Virus record (IMG/VR): IMGVR_UViG_3300013131_002268
Coordinates: 1-64,000 of that record
Length of the DNA stretch: 64,000 nt
Strand: one strand, 5' to 3'
Source: a virus
In this document: one piece after another, positions 18,910-28,066 of the stretch
Layout of the letters: every line of letters starts with the position of its first letter
Numbering within the stretch: position 1 is the stretch's first letter
Notes under the pieces: model-generated
Database searches by the model: none
Seen by the model: the letters and a program-made list of their open reading frames with translations, nothing else
What the model was told of the DNA's origin: nothing
Program-made: the position numbers and the translations under genes

Positions 18910-21900
18910 CTATAATGTGGTTACTGTTATCGGTGTTGCATAACAACCAGCTTCATTACGAGCAGCGATTTGATATGTAGTTCCAGATGTTAGGCCAGTA
19001 AAGGTATAATTACCCTGTTGGACGGTAGCTTGGTCTATTAATGTGTTACCAGTACTATCATATAAATAATATGTAATCTGTTCACCACCATTCTGATTGT
19101 TGAACGGTGTTACAATTACATTAATTGTTGTTGGTGTAATTGTTGGTGGTGTAAAGCTATTGGTATCACCAACATTGAATAATGATGGTTCACTAACAAT
19201 AACTGTAATTGCAACCGTATTATTAGCATTATCAGTTATGGTAACATAATATGTTCCAGCAACAAGTGGCGCAAATGTAAATGATGGTGCTGGTGTTGAA
19301 CTGGTAATTGGTGTTATTTGTATTGGGCCGTTGTTGTCTGATAAAGTTGCATTATAAGGTGGTACACCACCAAAGATTGACGCCCTTATCTGACCATCAG
19401 TATCACCATTACAGGTTACATAAGTTTCAACACCACCATTAATATCTTGAGAATTACTGTTGTAAAGGTAGTTATCTGGGTCTGTTGGGTCATTAGGGTT
19501 ATTTATATTACCGACATTATAATAATGATTAATTAATACCGTTAACCCTTGTGGTTCTAAAACTTCAGCAGTACATGTACTACTCTCACCGTTTGAATCG
19601 GTTATTGTAATAGTATATACACCGCTTGGTAAATTGTCTATTATTTGTTCTCCAGCAATCAAATTACTAAATGGATAAATATTATTAGGGTCTGGAGAGA
19701 TGTTCATTGTGTATGGTCCTATTCCACCAGATATGCTGACATTGATTATTCCGTCCGATGCCCCTTGATTTGATGTTGGTATTGCATTAGTTACACATGT
19801 TACTGGTTGTGGTTCACCGACAATGAAAGTGATTGTTGAAGATAAACCATTTGCGTCAACTACTGTTAACACATATGACCCACCGCAAAGGTCTTCCAAG
19901 TCAACAGCATCTAATGTTGGGTTAGTATTTCCAGATATATTAAATTGTGTGTTATCTGGAAGTGTCCAAAAATATTGATATGGCGCTGTACCGCCTTGTA
20001 TCGTAACATCTATTTCACCATTACAATTATTTAAATCGGTACTATCGGTAATATCACCTAATATTAGAAAATCTGGTTTATCTTGAACTGGGCATGGTGC
20101 AAAATATTTTGCTAACATTTTAGCTAATGCGGTTTTGTTTCTATTTAAACCAAAGTAAAAATAAAAAGAGTTTAATGACTGTGGAAATGCGTCACACATT
20201 TTACCGACTTGGGTACTATCAACCCAACCATACCTAAAGCGATTATAACTTAAACCATTTAGTAATGTATCTAAATCCCCAACTTGATTACCACATGATG
20301 GTAGATTATTAAAATCTGTGTTTATACTAAAAGGTGTGGTATATAAACTATTTAATGGCGTACCATCTAAACCATAACCATTCATCCATGCAAACACGTT
20401 TCTAGTAAATCTAATGTCTATGTCGTCCGCTGTGAGTTCATCATCTGGTGGTGTATTACCTCTAGTCTCGTCAAACCCAACACCTAATTCACACTGTCTT
20501 CTTAGATTTCCGCAACTGATATTTGTTGTTCTAGCAAAAAAACAGTTGACACTGAAAAATAAAGAACTAAGAGGTGGTAAATTATCTTGACATGGGTTAG
20601 AGCTTAATTGGGCACTTAAATTATCCATTCCAGATACTGTGAAGTTTTGGTCTGTTTCATCCAAATATGGTGGTAATTTGTATGTTGTGTCAACAAACAA
20701 TTCATAAACTGATGGTAAACCTAACCAATGACACTTTACGCTTGAGCCAAGTGTAACTATGTCAGTTGCTAATAAATACTCATCATTAGTTTTAGAATAT
20801 GGAGCATAATAATAGTTTTCATCATAATAAACGATTAAACCATGTTTGATGTTATATGGTTGTCCTATATACCTATGGCCTTGATTATTCGGTCTTTGGT
20901 TATTACATAAATTAAGTTCTCCACAATTAGGATAAGTTGTATTTGGACAACCTAAAGGTATTCCAAAACAAGTATCAACTAAAAATATGTCATCGTAACT
21001 AGTATTATCTGGTGTACCATTATTATCATTATTGACACTTAGATTTGATGGTATACCGTCATTAGACCACTCACAAAACTTATGTGGGCCGTAACTAAGG
21101 TTATTTGGGTCACCGTCTTTCACTCTAACCTTGAATAAAGGTGAATATAATGTACCATTTACCCAATCGTTATAGAAATCGAATTTAAATAGATTAAGGT
21201 CTTTTGCCAGAGATATTGCAATACATTTAGTATATCCAGCATCGCCTGGTGGTAATGTCTGGTTCCAATCATTTACATTAATTTCACTTCCGACACAAAC
21301 AACACCGTTACCAGCGGCATCACAACCTAAATCAGCTCTTGGTAATGTACATGGAAACTGTTGACTATCTGATGAACAACAACCTGGTGCATATGGTACA
21401 TTATCACATTCTAACGTAATACAGGCTATATAATCAATGAGTGGTATACCAAATATATCTAAAACATCATTAATCGTACTAATAATTATGTTTAATAGCG
21501 ATATAATACCAGTATTTATAAAACTAATAAGACCAGCAAAAGCAATTGTTAAAGTGCATATGAAACCAAACAAAGCTTCGGTTTCGAAAGTCATATGATT
21601 ATATGGAAATGGTGTATACTTACCTCTGGCACTATCAACGTCTTTGATTCCAATAAAATTTCTAATCTTATCGCCACTTCTACTGCTTGGGTGGGTGTCT
21701 GATTTTTGAACTCTGGGTATATAATTTTTAACAGTATAAATACCATTCCAAACTAATTCGGCTAAATTTTCTTTTTTGGTATTTGGACCAAATTCAAAAT
21801 CGGTATTTAATCCACCAACATTTATTGGATTATTGGGAACTAAGTATGCTGCTCGTTCTCTTAGATTACCCTCGCCACCAGTTATATTCATTTTAATTCT

Positions 21901-22974
21901 AAATCTAACTTTGGCTCTAGTGGGTATACCTTTCTTTGGGTCATCGGTTGGTACTAAATTACCATATTCATCCGTAACCCTATAGTCCAAATTCATTGGT
22001 ACTTGATAAGCCCATGTACCGTCAGAATCGATTAATTGTCCACCACCGACATCAAACCTTTCGATATTGCCTGATAATGTTTCTCTGACCATTTCAATTT
22101 TACCAGTTCCAGTTGTTTGGTCATTTAGTGTACCCATATTTTCTCTGGGTTTACAGGTTAAACTTAGTGAATTAATTTCGTTATCACCAAAAATTGAACC
22201 CATGAATATTGCCTGTGGTGTGATAGCAGCTTTTAAATCAATATCCCTTCTAGTAATTGCAACATTACAATTATCGTCATCACCCCAGTATGGTTGTACA
22301 TTAACACTTATCGGTGATTGTTTGATTATTTGTAAATTGAAATCTAAATCTTCCTCACTACCCCTGAACTTTGTTGTTGATTCAAAAACCTCTTCGGATG
22401 AACCCTTTCTAACAAAGTCAAATGGTTTTTGGCTAATAATGCCTATGTCTGATACATCAGCCTCAACGTGCATTATCTGAGCGCCAGTGGGTACACCGAA
22501 TATCATATAATCACCAGCGGCATTAGATGTTGTAGTGAATTTATAGTATTCACAATATATGTCCAACATCGTGTCGTCATCCAAAAATGTCCTTTTATCA
22601 GAAAAATCACCAACAGGCGTAAAACAATCATCGTTTGTTTGATTATCCTTACTTAATAAATTATATCTTAAACCGTTAGGACCAATATCAGTAATTGTTT
22701 CAAATGGATATAAACCGAATATCTTATCGTTCTGTCTATCAAGCTCAGATACTGGAATAAACACGCTAACTTTAGCATTTGGAACACCAAAACCACCATT
22801 AATAGATACTCGACCAACTATCGCACCATAACCAGCACAAAAGGTTGTATATAATTCTTTTTGAGATATTTTTAATGATAAGATTTCAACAAAATCAAAA
22901 TCTTGTTCCATATTGATTTTAATGAACTTATCATCACCATTAGGTGTTGTCCGTATTCTAATTGTTTTAGACAT
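18910..22974 (-). CDS. giant baseplate/tail protein: Cna-B-like N-terminus, hydrophobic segment, three SprB-type repeats
   Basis: The 1354-residue protein has several recognisable parts. Residues about 52-175 resemble a carboxypeptidase-regulatory/Cna-B fold (VGRVSINGGFGVPNAKVSV ... NAAGDYMIFGVPTG). Residues about 467-520 are strongly hydrophobic (FICTLTIAFAGLISFI, then GIISLLNIIISTINDVLDIF), directly followed by a Cys-rich stretch (APGCCSSDSQQFPC). Roughly residues 970-1265 hold three SprB-type repeats, with GEIDVTIQGGTAPYQYFW, GIINVSISGGIGPYTMNIS and GQIRASIFGGVPPYNATLS as the first strands, each ending in a GxYxxTxxD motif. By position (after gp25-like and gp6-like wedges) it could fill the gp7 place in the wedge, with the repeats acting as an adhesin. 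Its ATG overlaps the upstream membrane-protein gene by eight bases. No paralogue of full length is seen. Confidence 0.55.
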   Translation of the reverse strand: MSKTIRIRTTPNGDDKFIKINMEQDFDFVEILSLKISQKELYTTFCAGYGAIVGRVSINGGFGVPNAKVSVFIPVSELDRQNDKIFGLYPFETITDIGPNGLRYNLLSKDNQTNDDCFTPVGDFSDKRTFLDDDTMLDIYCEYYKFTTTSNAAGDYMIFGVPTGAQIMHVEADVSDIGIISQKPFDFVRKGSSEEVFESTTKFRGSEEDLDFNLQIIKQSPISVNVQPYWGDDDNCNVAITRRDIDLKAAITPQAIFMGSIFGDNEINSLSLTCKPRENMGTLNDQTTGTGKIEMVRETLSGNIERFDVGGGQLIDSDGTWAYQVPMNLDYRVTDEYGNLVPTDDPKKGIPTRAKVRFRIKMNITGGEGNLRERAAYLVPNNPINVGGLNTDFEFGPNTKKENLAELVWNGIYTVKNYIPRVQKSDTHPSSRSGDKIRNFIGIKDVDSARGKYTPFPYNHMTFETEALFGFICTLTIAFAGLISFINTGIISLLNIIISTINDVLDIFGIPLIDYIACITLECDNVPYAPGCCSSDSQQFPCTLPRADLGCDAAGNGVVCVGSEINVNDWNQTLPPGDAGYTKCIAISLAKDLNLFKFDFYNDWVNGTLYSPLFKVRVKDGDPNNLSYGPHKFCEWSNDGIPSNLSVNNDNNGTPDNTSYDDIFLVDTCFGIPLGCPNTTYPNCGELNLCNNQRPNNQGHRYIGQPYNIKHGLIVYYDENYYYAPYSKTNDEYLLATDIVTLGSSVKCHWLGLPSVYELFVDTTYKLPPYLDETDQNFTVSGMDNLSAQLSSNPCQDNLPPLSSLFFSVNCFFARTTNISCGNLRRQCELGVGFDETRGNTPPDDELTADDIDIRFTRNVFAWMNGYGLDGTPLNSLYTTPFSINTDFNNLPSCGNQVGDLDTLLNGLSYNRFRYGWVDSTQVGKMCDAFPQSLNSFYFYFGLNRNKTALAKMLAKYFAPCPVQDKPDFLILGDITDSTDLNNCNGEIDVTIQGGTAPYQYFWTLPDNTQFNISGNTNPTLDAVDLEDLCGGSYVLTVVDANGLSSTITFIVGEPQPVTCVTNAIPTSNQGASDGIINVSISGGIGPYTMNISPDPNNIYPFSNLIAGEQIIDNLPSGVYTITITDSNGESSTCTAEVLEPQGLTVLINHYYNVGNINNPNDPTDPDNYLYNSNSQDINGGVETYVTCNGDTDGQIRASIFGGVPPYNATLSDNNGPIQITPITSSTPAPSFTFAPLVAGTYYVTITDNANNTVAITVIVSEPSLFNVGDTNSFTPPTITPTTINVIVTPFNNQNGGEQITYYLYDSTGNTLIDQATVQQGNYTFTGLTSGTTYQIAARNEAGCYATPITVTTL

Positions 22975-23293
22975 TTACCAGTTCTAATTTAGAATTATTA
23001 TCATATAGTTCTAAATCCACAATATCAATATCACTTTTAGTATTTAAAATTCTACTGGTTTTCATTAGCTCGACAATAGATTTTAGCGTGTGGGTCATGT
23101 CCATATTTTGGTTTTTGATTATTAATTTATATAAAAAACTAATAAAAAATGGTAAAAATAATGGTGATAATACCACCATACCAATAAAGATTAACCACTT
23201 AAATATGGTATTAGTATTTATCGATTTATTTGTTGACATTAACTTAGCGTCTGGAACACTAGTATCTCTTACATTTTTACAACCACAACTCAT
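22967..23293 (-). CDS. small membrane protein in the baseplate cluster
   Basis: The 108-residue protein begins MSCGCKNVRD and has one long hydrophobic segment at about residues 31-58 (FKWLIFIGMVVLSPLFLPFF onward), predicted to span the membrane. A Lys/Asp/Asn-rich C-terminal tail follows. Three early cysteines in a CxxC-like spacing are notable, but there is no clear lipobox. It overlaps the 1354-residue gene by eight bases (ATGTCTAA), so both are made together. It could help assembly at the membrane or act in infection. The function is unknown. Confidence 0.5.
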   Translation of the reverse strand: MSCGCKNVRDTSVPDAKLMSTNKSINTNTIFKWLIFIGMVVLSPLFLPFFISFLYKLIIKNQNMDMTHTLKSIVELMKTSRILNTKSDIDIVDLELYDNNSKLELVNV

Positions 23294-23366
23294 ATTTTTT
23301 TACCTTTAATTTAAACAAAATAACATTTAAGTCAATAACCTTAACAAAGTGTTACTTATTTTTGAA

Positions 23367-25187
23367 TTAGGACGTCCTAACTCGAACCCTTATATCTGTA
23401 CCAACATTCTTAATTTCAAACATACTAATTGGGTCACCTATAAGAGCATAATTCTGTGATAAATCAATCTCCAAAGTTTCTTCATTTATCAATGGTTGTG
23501 ATATCTCATTTAATGAGTAATTACCACCGACTTTATTGAAGACCTGCATATTTATCACATTCAACACACCGCCAACATTATTTATATTTTCAATTAATTG
23601 ACTTAAATATATTGATTCACCCATATCGAAATTATTGATATCCATATAATTTTGTACCTCTTGAATAACCTGACTAACAATTTGTGTCTGTGGATACTGT
23701 TTATCAATAAAAACATCAATATCGAAACCTAAATTTATAACCTTACCACTCTTAACCTCAACATAGTCATTCATCATTCTATACTCAGATAGATATTCTG
23801 AAATATTATTCCTTAATGTTGATGTTGTTTGGTTTGATAAACTACCGTCACTATTCAATGTCAATATATAGACACTAACCTTGTTTTGGTCTTCAATAAC
23901 GCCAGTCCTGAATGGTGAACCAAATTGACCTGGCATTAATTGAATTCGTGATTGGTAATCCTTTAATGTAACACATCTGTTCTGTGCTGAAAAATTATAC
24001 CTTACAAGGTTTCGTATCTCTTCAACTGATGGTTCATCTTTACCGCCTACAGCTGGTAATGGGTTATTTACCGTTAATGAATTTCTAACAGCAGAATTGA
24101 TTGTTGGGTTTGAACCATTAACCAACATATTAACGTTATTAACTGTATTGATTACGTTAGGCCCCAAATTAGTTGCACCACCACCACCAACACGATAACT
24201 GATAAACATTGTTGTGTTTGGTGTTAGTGTGGTACCCAAACTCATATTATTAATGAAATCACCAATTCTATTAACTAATGTAACATCAACATCAAAATCA
24301 CATAATGAACCAATATCTTGTGAACCACCACCAAATATTATGTTCGTAAAACCTAAATCAGTATATTCCCTAATAAACCGCCTATCAACTCTAACCCATT
24401 TACCTGTCTTAATTCCTGACTGTGTACTTGGTGATAGTTGGTCTTCAATAAAAACTTTATCCTCAGCCAAAGCATCCATTTCATACCACCGATTATCAAA
24501 ATTCAAGAATTGGTCAATGCTTGGCGTCTGTGTATAGTTTGTACCCTCTAAGGTTATTATTGAATTAATCGATATAACATCATTATCTGGTAGTGTAACC
24601 TCAAAGAATGGTCTAACATCATTTTGACCAATAGCTCGCTTGAAAATCTTTGTTACACCATTAATAACCATTTCACGTTTGGTTAACGTGTAGTTAATGA
24701 TATTACCAGAGCCATCTAAGTTAGGTATTACCAATCTATTAGGTATACCACCAATAGTGAAAGGTGATGAAAAATCAATATCATACATAGATTCAAAAAC
24801 CTTTCCAGCACCAGAAACTTGAGCACCTTGTCTTATAACTGGTGCATACGATAAATCAAACGTATCACCAAAAACAGGTACGGTTACACTGAAATCGACA
24901 ATCGTTGCGCTGGCTCTTTTACCTGGTACCTTTAAACCAAAAGTCCTAGCCATACTTAAAACACTTGAACGCTCCTGTGCAAAATTAATCTGGGTCTCCT
25001 GAAACATCCTATCAGTATGGAATGATAACATGTCTCCTACAGCAGCGTTGAGTTCCAAGAGCATCATCCCAACGGACGCATCATTGAAATCATTGAAGAT
25101 TTGGGGATAATATTGTCTAACATAGTTAACTAATTCAGTTCTTACATCAGCAAAGTTTCTAGCAAAGTATGGTATTTTTTGTGCCAT
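23367..25187 (-). CDS. baseplate wedge protein, gp6/baseplate J-like
   Basis: The 606-residue product from the ATG at 25187 starts MAQKIPYFARNFADVRTELV followed by NYVRQYYPQIFNDFNDASVG. The N-terminal layout, a short region then MMLLELNAAVGDMLSFHTDR, is that of T4 gp6 and baseplate J proteins, and the C-terminal GESIYLSQLIENINNVGGV block is also typical. The frame is open upstream to 25334, but that extension overlaps the opposite-strand endonuclease gene and is not conserved in kind. The duplicated copy at 26910-27020 also supports 25187 as the start. The protein would join with gp25-like (27037-27423) and neighbours to form the wedges around the hub. The two wedge genes are now split by the inserted endonuclease gene. 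Confidence 0.85.
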   Translation of the reverse strand: MAQKIPYFARNFADVRTELVNYVRQYYPQIFNDFNDASVGMMLLELNAAVGDMLSFHTDRMFQETQINFAQERSSVLSMARTFGLKVPGKRASATIVDFSVTVPVFGDTFDLSYAPVIRQGAQVSGAGKVFESMYDIDFSSPFTIGGIPNRLVIPNLDGSGNIINYTLTKREMVINGVTKIFKRAIGQNDVRPFFEVTLPDNDVISINSIITLEGTNYTQTPSIDQFLNFDNRWYEMDALAEDKVFIEDQLSPSTQSGIKTGKWVRVDRRFIREYTDLGFTNIIFGGGSQDIGSLCDFDVDVTLVNRIGDFINNMSLGTTLTPNTTMFISYRVGGGGATNLGPNVINTVNNVNMLVNGSNPTINSAVRNSLTVNNPLPAVGGKDEPSVEEIRNLVRYNFSAQNRCVTLKDYQSRIQLMPGQFGSPFRTGVIEDQNKVSVYILTLNSDGSLSNQTTSTLRNNISEYLSEYRMMNDYVEVKSGKVINLGFDIDVFIDKQYPQTQIVSQVIQEVQNYMDINNFDMGESIYLSQLIENINNVGGVLNVINMQVFNKVGGNYSLNEISQPLINEETLEIDLSQNYALIGDPISMFEIKNVGTDIRVRVRTS

Positions 25188-25218
25188 TATAAATTCTTTA
25201 GATATAAATATATTATAA
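25108..25218 (-). repeat. 111-bp direct repeat, copy at the live gp6-like start
   Basis: These bases match 26910-27020 at 109 of 111 positions. They cover the first 26 codons of the gp6-like gene and about 31 bases of leader. The two differences, at the Asp and Tyr codons, are both synonymous. The repeats bracket the plus-strand homing endonuclease gene. Confidence 0.95.
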
Positions 25219-25246
25219 ATGATTTTTTTTATTTGTGAAGTTTTTG

Positions 25247-25254
25247 TATATTTG
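25247..25254 (+). promoter_or_regulatory. possible -7 box for the homing endonuclease gene
   Basis: TATATTTG fits the TAnnTTTG consensus and ends 29 bases before the ATG at 25284. The nearest upstream TTG is only 11 bases away, so the -33 element is not convincing. Confidence 0.3.
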
Positions 25255-25283
25255 TTAGTAATTACAAGTAAACGGCTATAAGT

Positions 25284-26906
25284 ATGAAAAAAAATAACAC
25301 TAAAAATTTTATAATCAAGGCTAAAAAAGTCCATGGTGATAAATACGACTATTCTAAAGTTGACTACAAATTAAATAATATACCAGTCAAAATAATATGC
25401 CCAAAGCATGGTGTGTTTGAAAAGGCCCCCGCAAAACATGTGTCTGGGAAGCAAGGTTGCCCAAAATGTTCAATAGAGCAACAAGTTAGTAGGCAGAAAA
25501 AGGGTTTGGATGCTTTTATTAATGAGGCTAAAGAGATTCATGGTAATAAATATGACTACTCAGAGGTGGAATATATTAATAATAAAACTAAAGTAACAAT
25601 AATTTGTCCAGAACATGGTAAGTTTGAGCAAGCGCCAACTAATCATTTAAGTGGTAAAGGTTGTAAATACTGCGGTGGTACCGCTAAAATGGATACTAAA
25701 CTTTTTATAAAAAAATCTAAAGAGATTTATGGTGACAAATATGATTACTCAAAGGTTAATTACGTTAATAGTGTCACGGATGTTATTATCATATGTCCAG
25801 AGCATGGTGAATTTATAACAACACCAAATAACTTTACGTCTAAAAATCGGGGATGCCCATATTGCGCTTTTAAAATTTTTGATAATCAATCCTTTATAGA
25901 AAAAATGGGTCAAATACATGGTAATACATACGACTATAGTAAAGTTGATTATGTTGATATTAAAACGCCTGTTACAATAATTTGTCCAGAACATGGTGAG
26001 TTTGAATTAAGACCTGATTCACATAGAAACGGTAGTGGTTGTAAAAAATGTTTAAATAGTATATCTAATATTGAAAAAGACATTGTGGCTTTTATTAATT
26101 CTTTTGGGTTTAGTATATTAGAAAATTGTAGGGACATTATTGAACCATACGAATTAGATATTTATCTTCCAAAACATAAATTAGCCATTGAATTCAATGG
26201 TTTATATTGGCATTCTGAATTACATAAAGATAAAGACTATCACTTAAATAAAACCAAAGAGTGTGAAGCTAAAGGTGTTAGATTAATACATATCTTTGAA
26301 GATGAATGGTTATATAAACAGGATATTGTTAAGAGTAGATTAAAGAACTTGTTAGGTATAACTGAAAATAGAATATATGCTAGGAAATGCCAAATTAAAG
26401 AAGTACCTACAAAAGAAAAAACTAACTTCCTTAATGAAAATCACATTCAGGGTGCCGTTGGTAGTAAGGTTAATTTAGGACTTTATTATAATAATGAATT
26501 AGTTAGTATAATGACTTTTGGTAAAAGGGGTGTTATAAAACATAAAAAGACTGAGTTACTTAGATTTTGTAATAAACTTAATACTACTATTGTTGGTGGT
26601 GCTAGTAAATTACTTAAATATTTCATTAGAGAATATAAACCAAAAGAAATTATTAGTTATGCTGATAGAAGGTGGAGTACTGGTAATATGTATGAAACAT
26701 TAGGGTTTAAACTAAAATCAATCAATAAACCATCTTTCACAATTTCTAAAGGTAAAAATAGAGAGAGTAGATTTAAGTATCAAAAACATAAACTTTATGA
26801 TATGGGTTTTGATTTTAATGGTAAAACAGCTGATGAGATATTAAGAGATAATGGTTTATATAAGATTTATGATTGTGGCAGTTATACATATATTTTAAAC
26901 CAATAA
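25284..26906 (+). CDS. homing endonuclease: four zinc-ribbon repeats plus Vsr-like (EDxHD) nuclease
   Basis: The 540-residue protein is on the opposite strand to its neighbours. Residues about 1-250 hold four repeats of the form F-I-x-K-A-K-x-H-G-x-K-Y-D-Y-S-K-V-x-Y, then IICPEHGxFxxxP, then a GC-x-x-C pair, which are likely DNA-binding zinc ribbons. A Vsr-fold nuclease follows: NIEKDIVAFI, YELDIYLPKHKLAIEFNGLY then WHSE, and VRLIHIFEDEW, matching the EDxHD homing family. The C-terminal 150 residues (LGLYYNNELVSIMTFGKRG, SYADRRWSTGNMYETLGFK) form an accessory domain common in such proteins. It is inserted between gp25-like and gp6-like genes and flanked by the 111-bp repeat, as expected for DNA copied in by homing. 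It is intact, so it may be active. Confidence 0.85.
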   Translation: MKKNNTKNFIIKAKKVHGDKYDYSKVDYKLNNIPVKIICPKHGVFEKAPAKHVSGKQGCPKCSIEQQVSRQKKGLDAFINEAKEIHGNKYDYSEVEYINNKTKVTIICPEHGKFEQAPTNHLSGKGCKYCGGTAKMDTKLFIKKSKEIYGDKYDYSKVNYVNSVTDVIIICPEHGEFITTPNNFTSKNRGCPYCAFKIFDNQSFIEKMGQIHGNTYDYSKVDYVDIKTPVTIICPEHGEFELRPDSHRNGSGCKKCLNSISNIEKDIVAFINSFGFSILENCRDIIEPYELDIYLPKHKLAIEFNGLYWHSELHKDKDYHLNKTKECEAKGVRLIHIFEDEWLYKQDIVKSRLKNLLGITENRIYARKCQIKEVPTKEKTNFLNENHIQGAVGSKVNLGLYYNNELVSIMTFGKRGVIKHKKTELLRFCNKLNTTIVGGASKLLKYFIREYKPKEIISYADRRWSTGNMYETLGFKLKSINKPSFTISKGKNRESRFKYQKHKLYDMGFDFNGKTADEILRDNGLYKIYDCGSYTYILNQ

Positions 26907-26989
26907 TGGTAATATTGTCTAACATAGTTAACTAATTCAGTTCTTACGTCAGCAAAGTTTCTAGCAAAATATGGTATTTTTTGTGCCAT
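26882..26989 (-). pseudogene. duplicated 5' fragment of the gp6-like gene
   Basis: From the ATG at 26989 the frame reads MAQKIPYFARNFADVRTELV, as in the live gene. It then leaves the repeat after 27 codons and stops at 26882 inside the endonuclease gene's end. It keeps the leader and TATTTA-containing region, so it may still be transcribed and give a 35-residue peptide. It is a by-product of the endonuclease insertion. Confidence 0.85.
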
Positions 26990-27020
26990 TATAAATTCTT
27001 TAGATATAAATATATTATAA
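26910..27020 (-). repeat. 111-bp direct repeat, second copy
   Basis: This is the partner of 25108-25218, with two synonymous differences. It starts four bases after the endonuclease stop codon and ends 16 bases before the gp25-like stop, so it is the copy still in its original place relative to gp25. Confidence 0.95.
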
Positions 27021-27036
27021 TGGTTAAATTTTGAAA

Positions 27037-27423
27037 TTAAAGATTAATCACAATAACATCATTTTGTTCAAACACATCTTCAGTTACGGTGTAATCTATT
27101 GTCAATGTTACTTTATGTTCATTATTTTCATCTCTATCAACGATAACCTCATTAATTCTTAGGTTTGGTATGTACTTCTTAACGGTTTCATTAATATCAA
27201 ATTTAATATCGGACGATAGTTTAGAATCGTTTTGTTCAAAGATATACTTAAGTAGGTCTGTACCAAAATCTGGCATATATAACCTTTGACCCTTTTGTGT
27301 TAAAAGAAGGTGGAGTAGGTCTGACCTGATAGCTGTTGCATCAGTATTATTTAAATCAAGATAAAACCCTTGATTGCTATCCCTAAATGGATATCTAATA
27401 TTAATATATTTACCTTGTGCCAT
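27037..27423 (-). CDS. baseplate wedge protein gp25-like (GPW/gp25 family)
   Basis: The 128-residue protein starts MAQGKYINIRYPFRDSNQGF and contains DLLHLLLTQKGQRLYMPDFG then TDLLKYIFE, the conserved core of T4 gp25/P2 gpW lysozyme-like baseplate proteins. Its length is typical (T4 gp25 is 132). It forms the inner baseplate contact with gp6-like. It lies just before the gp6-like gene, separated from it only by the inserted endonuclease gene. Upstream is a 162-base leader holding a TATTTA box 6 bases before the ATG and, further off, the end of the cassette array. Confidence 0.9.
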   Translation of the reverse strand: MAQGKYINIRYPFRDSNQGFYLDLNNTDATAIRSDLLHLLLTQKGQRLYMPDFGTDLLKYIFEQNDSKLSSDIKFDINETVKKYIPNLRINEVIVDRDENNEHKVTLTIDYTVTEDVFEQNDVIVINL

Positions 27424-27551
27424 AATAGTAAATATACTGGAACAATAAGTTTTGTAAATTAATATATCAATTATAAGATTTCTTTTTAAATCTTTATATT
27501 TTTTAATAAAATGACCCTGTAACTATATTAAAATCAATAACTTACTAAAAG
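27424..27551. other. AT-rich spacer between cassette array and gp25-like gene
   Basis: No ORF is present. It holds the gp25-like leader (TATTTA at 27429-27434) and is the likely resident phage sequence beyond the array. A GTTATTG sequence on the minus strand near 27534-27540 could be the outer border of the last cassette, but this is uncertain. Confidence 0.4.
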
Positions 27552-27552
27552 G

Positions 27553-27577
27553 TGTGTATATATCCTAGTTATACACA
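27553..27577. repeat. terminal palindrome (element 1) of the cassette array
   Basis: TGTGTATA at 27553-27560 pairs with TATACACA at 27570-27577. On the minus strand the sequence GTATTGTGTATAAC directly follows the stop of the 115-residue cassette gene, and it is complementary to GTTATACACAGTAC at that cassette's other end. The element is much shorter than the other five and may be truncated. Confidence 0.7.
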
Positions 27578-27585
27578 ATACTACA

Positions 27586-27933
27586 TTAGTGTTTCAATTT
27601 AAGTTTGTCTATAAAACTTTTAAAAAATTTCGAGAACCAGTTTTGTTTATTTTTTATTGGTTCAGTGTATGGTACTCCAACAAAATGAAAGTTCCCATTA
27701 TCAAGTTTAAAACCAATAAATGCTTGTTTTCCAGTTGGTGAATCCTCGCTATCTTTTATAGCAAATACTTCAAACGAATGTGCATCATTCGGTATGTATT
27801 GGTTTTCAACTTTATTACCATACTCAGTCAATAAATCAACAAAATCTGGTACTCCTTCCAGTCTATCTACGAAACTTTTCCCTTTACCAAAGTCCCATAT
27901 AAATTTTTCTGCGTTTTCTCTTGTATTTTTCAT
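27586..27933 (-). CDS. cassette gene 5: hypothetical protein
   Basis: The 115-residue protein (MKNTRENAEKFIWDFGKGKS) is of unrecognised family. It has a globular mixed composition with a positively charged end (FFKSFIDKLKLKH) and no membrane segment. It is the last of five small genes in the array. Its unit is bounded by GTTATACACAGTAC and the near-complement GTATTGTGTATAAC. Its leader is AT-rich (TTTTAAAAAATTTAT before the ATG). Cargo of such arrays is often accessory, and no function can be assigned. Confidence 0.6.
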   Translation of the reverse strand: MKNTRENAEKFIWDFGKGKSFVDRLEGVPDFVDLLTEYGNKVENQYIPNDAHSFEVFAIKDSEDSPTGKQAFIGFKLDNGNFHFVGVPYTEPIKNKQNWFSKFFKSFIDKLKLKH

Positions 27934-27997
27934 ATAAATTTTTTAAAAGTTTTTATCCGCTCTTTGTATCAACATTCTACCTTAATAAACCGTACTG

Positions 27998-28053
27998 TGT
28001 ATAACAAATGATAAACAACATTACAACGATTGTTTATCATCAGACGTTAGCAA
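27998..28053. repeat. attC-like palindromic element 2
   Basis: A perfect 11-bp inverted repeat, ATGATAAACAA (28008-28018) and TTGTTTATCAT (28030-28040), is flanked on the plus strand by TGTATAAC (27998-28005) and GTTAGCAA (28046-28053). The AAC and GTT cores match each other, while the outer bases match the far ends of the adjoining cassettes, as in arrays of integron attC sites. Confidence 0.75.
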
Positions 28054-28066
28054 CAATAAAAAATTA

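Noticed and set aside
22067-22480. Plus-strand ORF of 137 residues
   Set aside because: It lies fully inside the 1354-residue gene on the other strand; its Ser/Leu-rich text is typical of an antisense shadow.
25188-25334. N-terminal extension of the gp6-like ORF up to 25334
   Set aside because: It overlaps the endonuclease gene's leader and start on the other strand and has no family likeness. The duplicated copy and the MAQKIPYF start support 25187.
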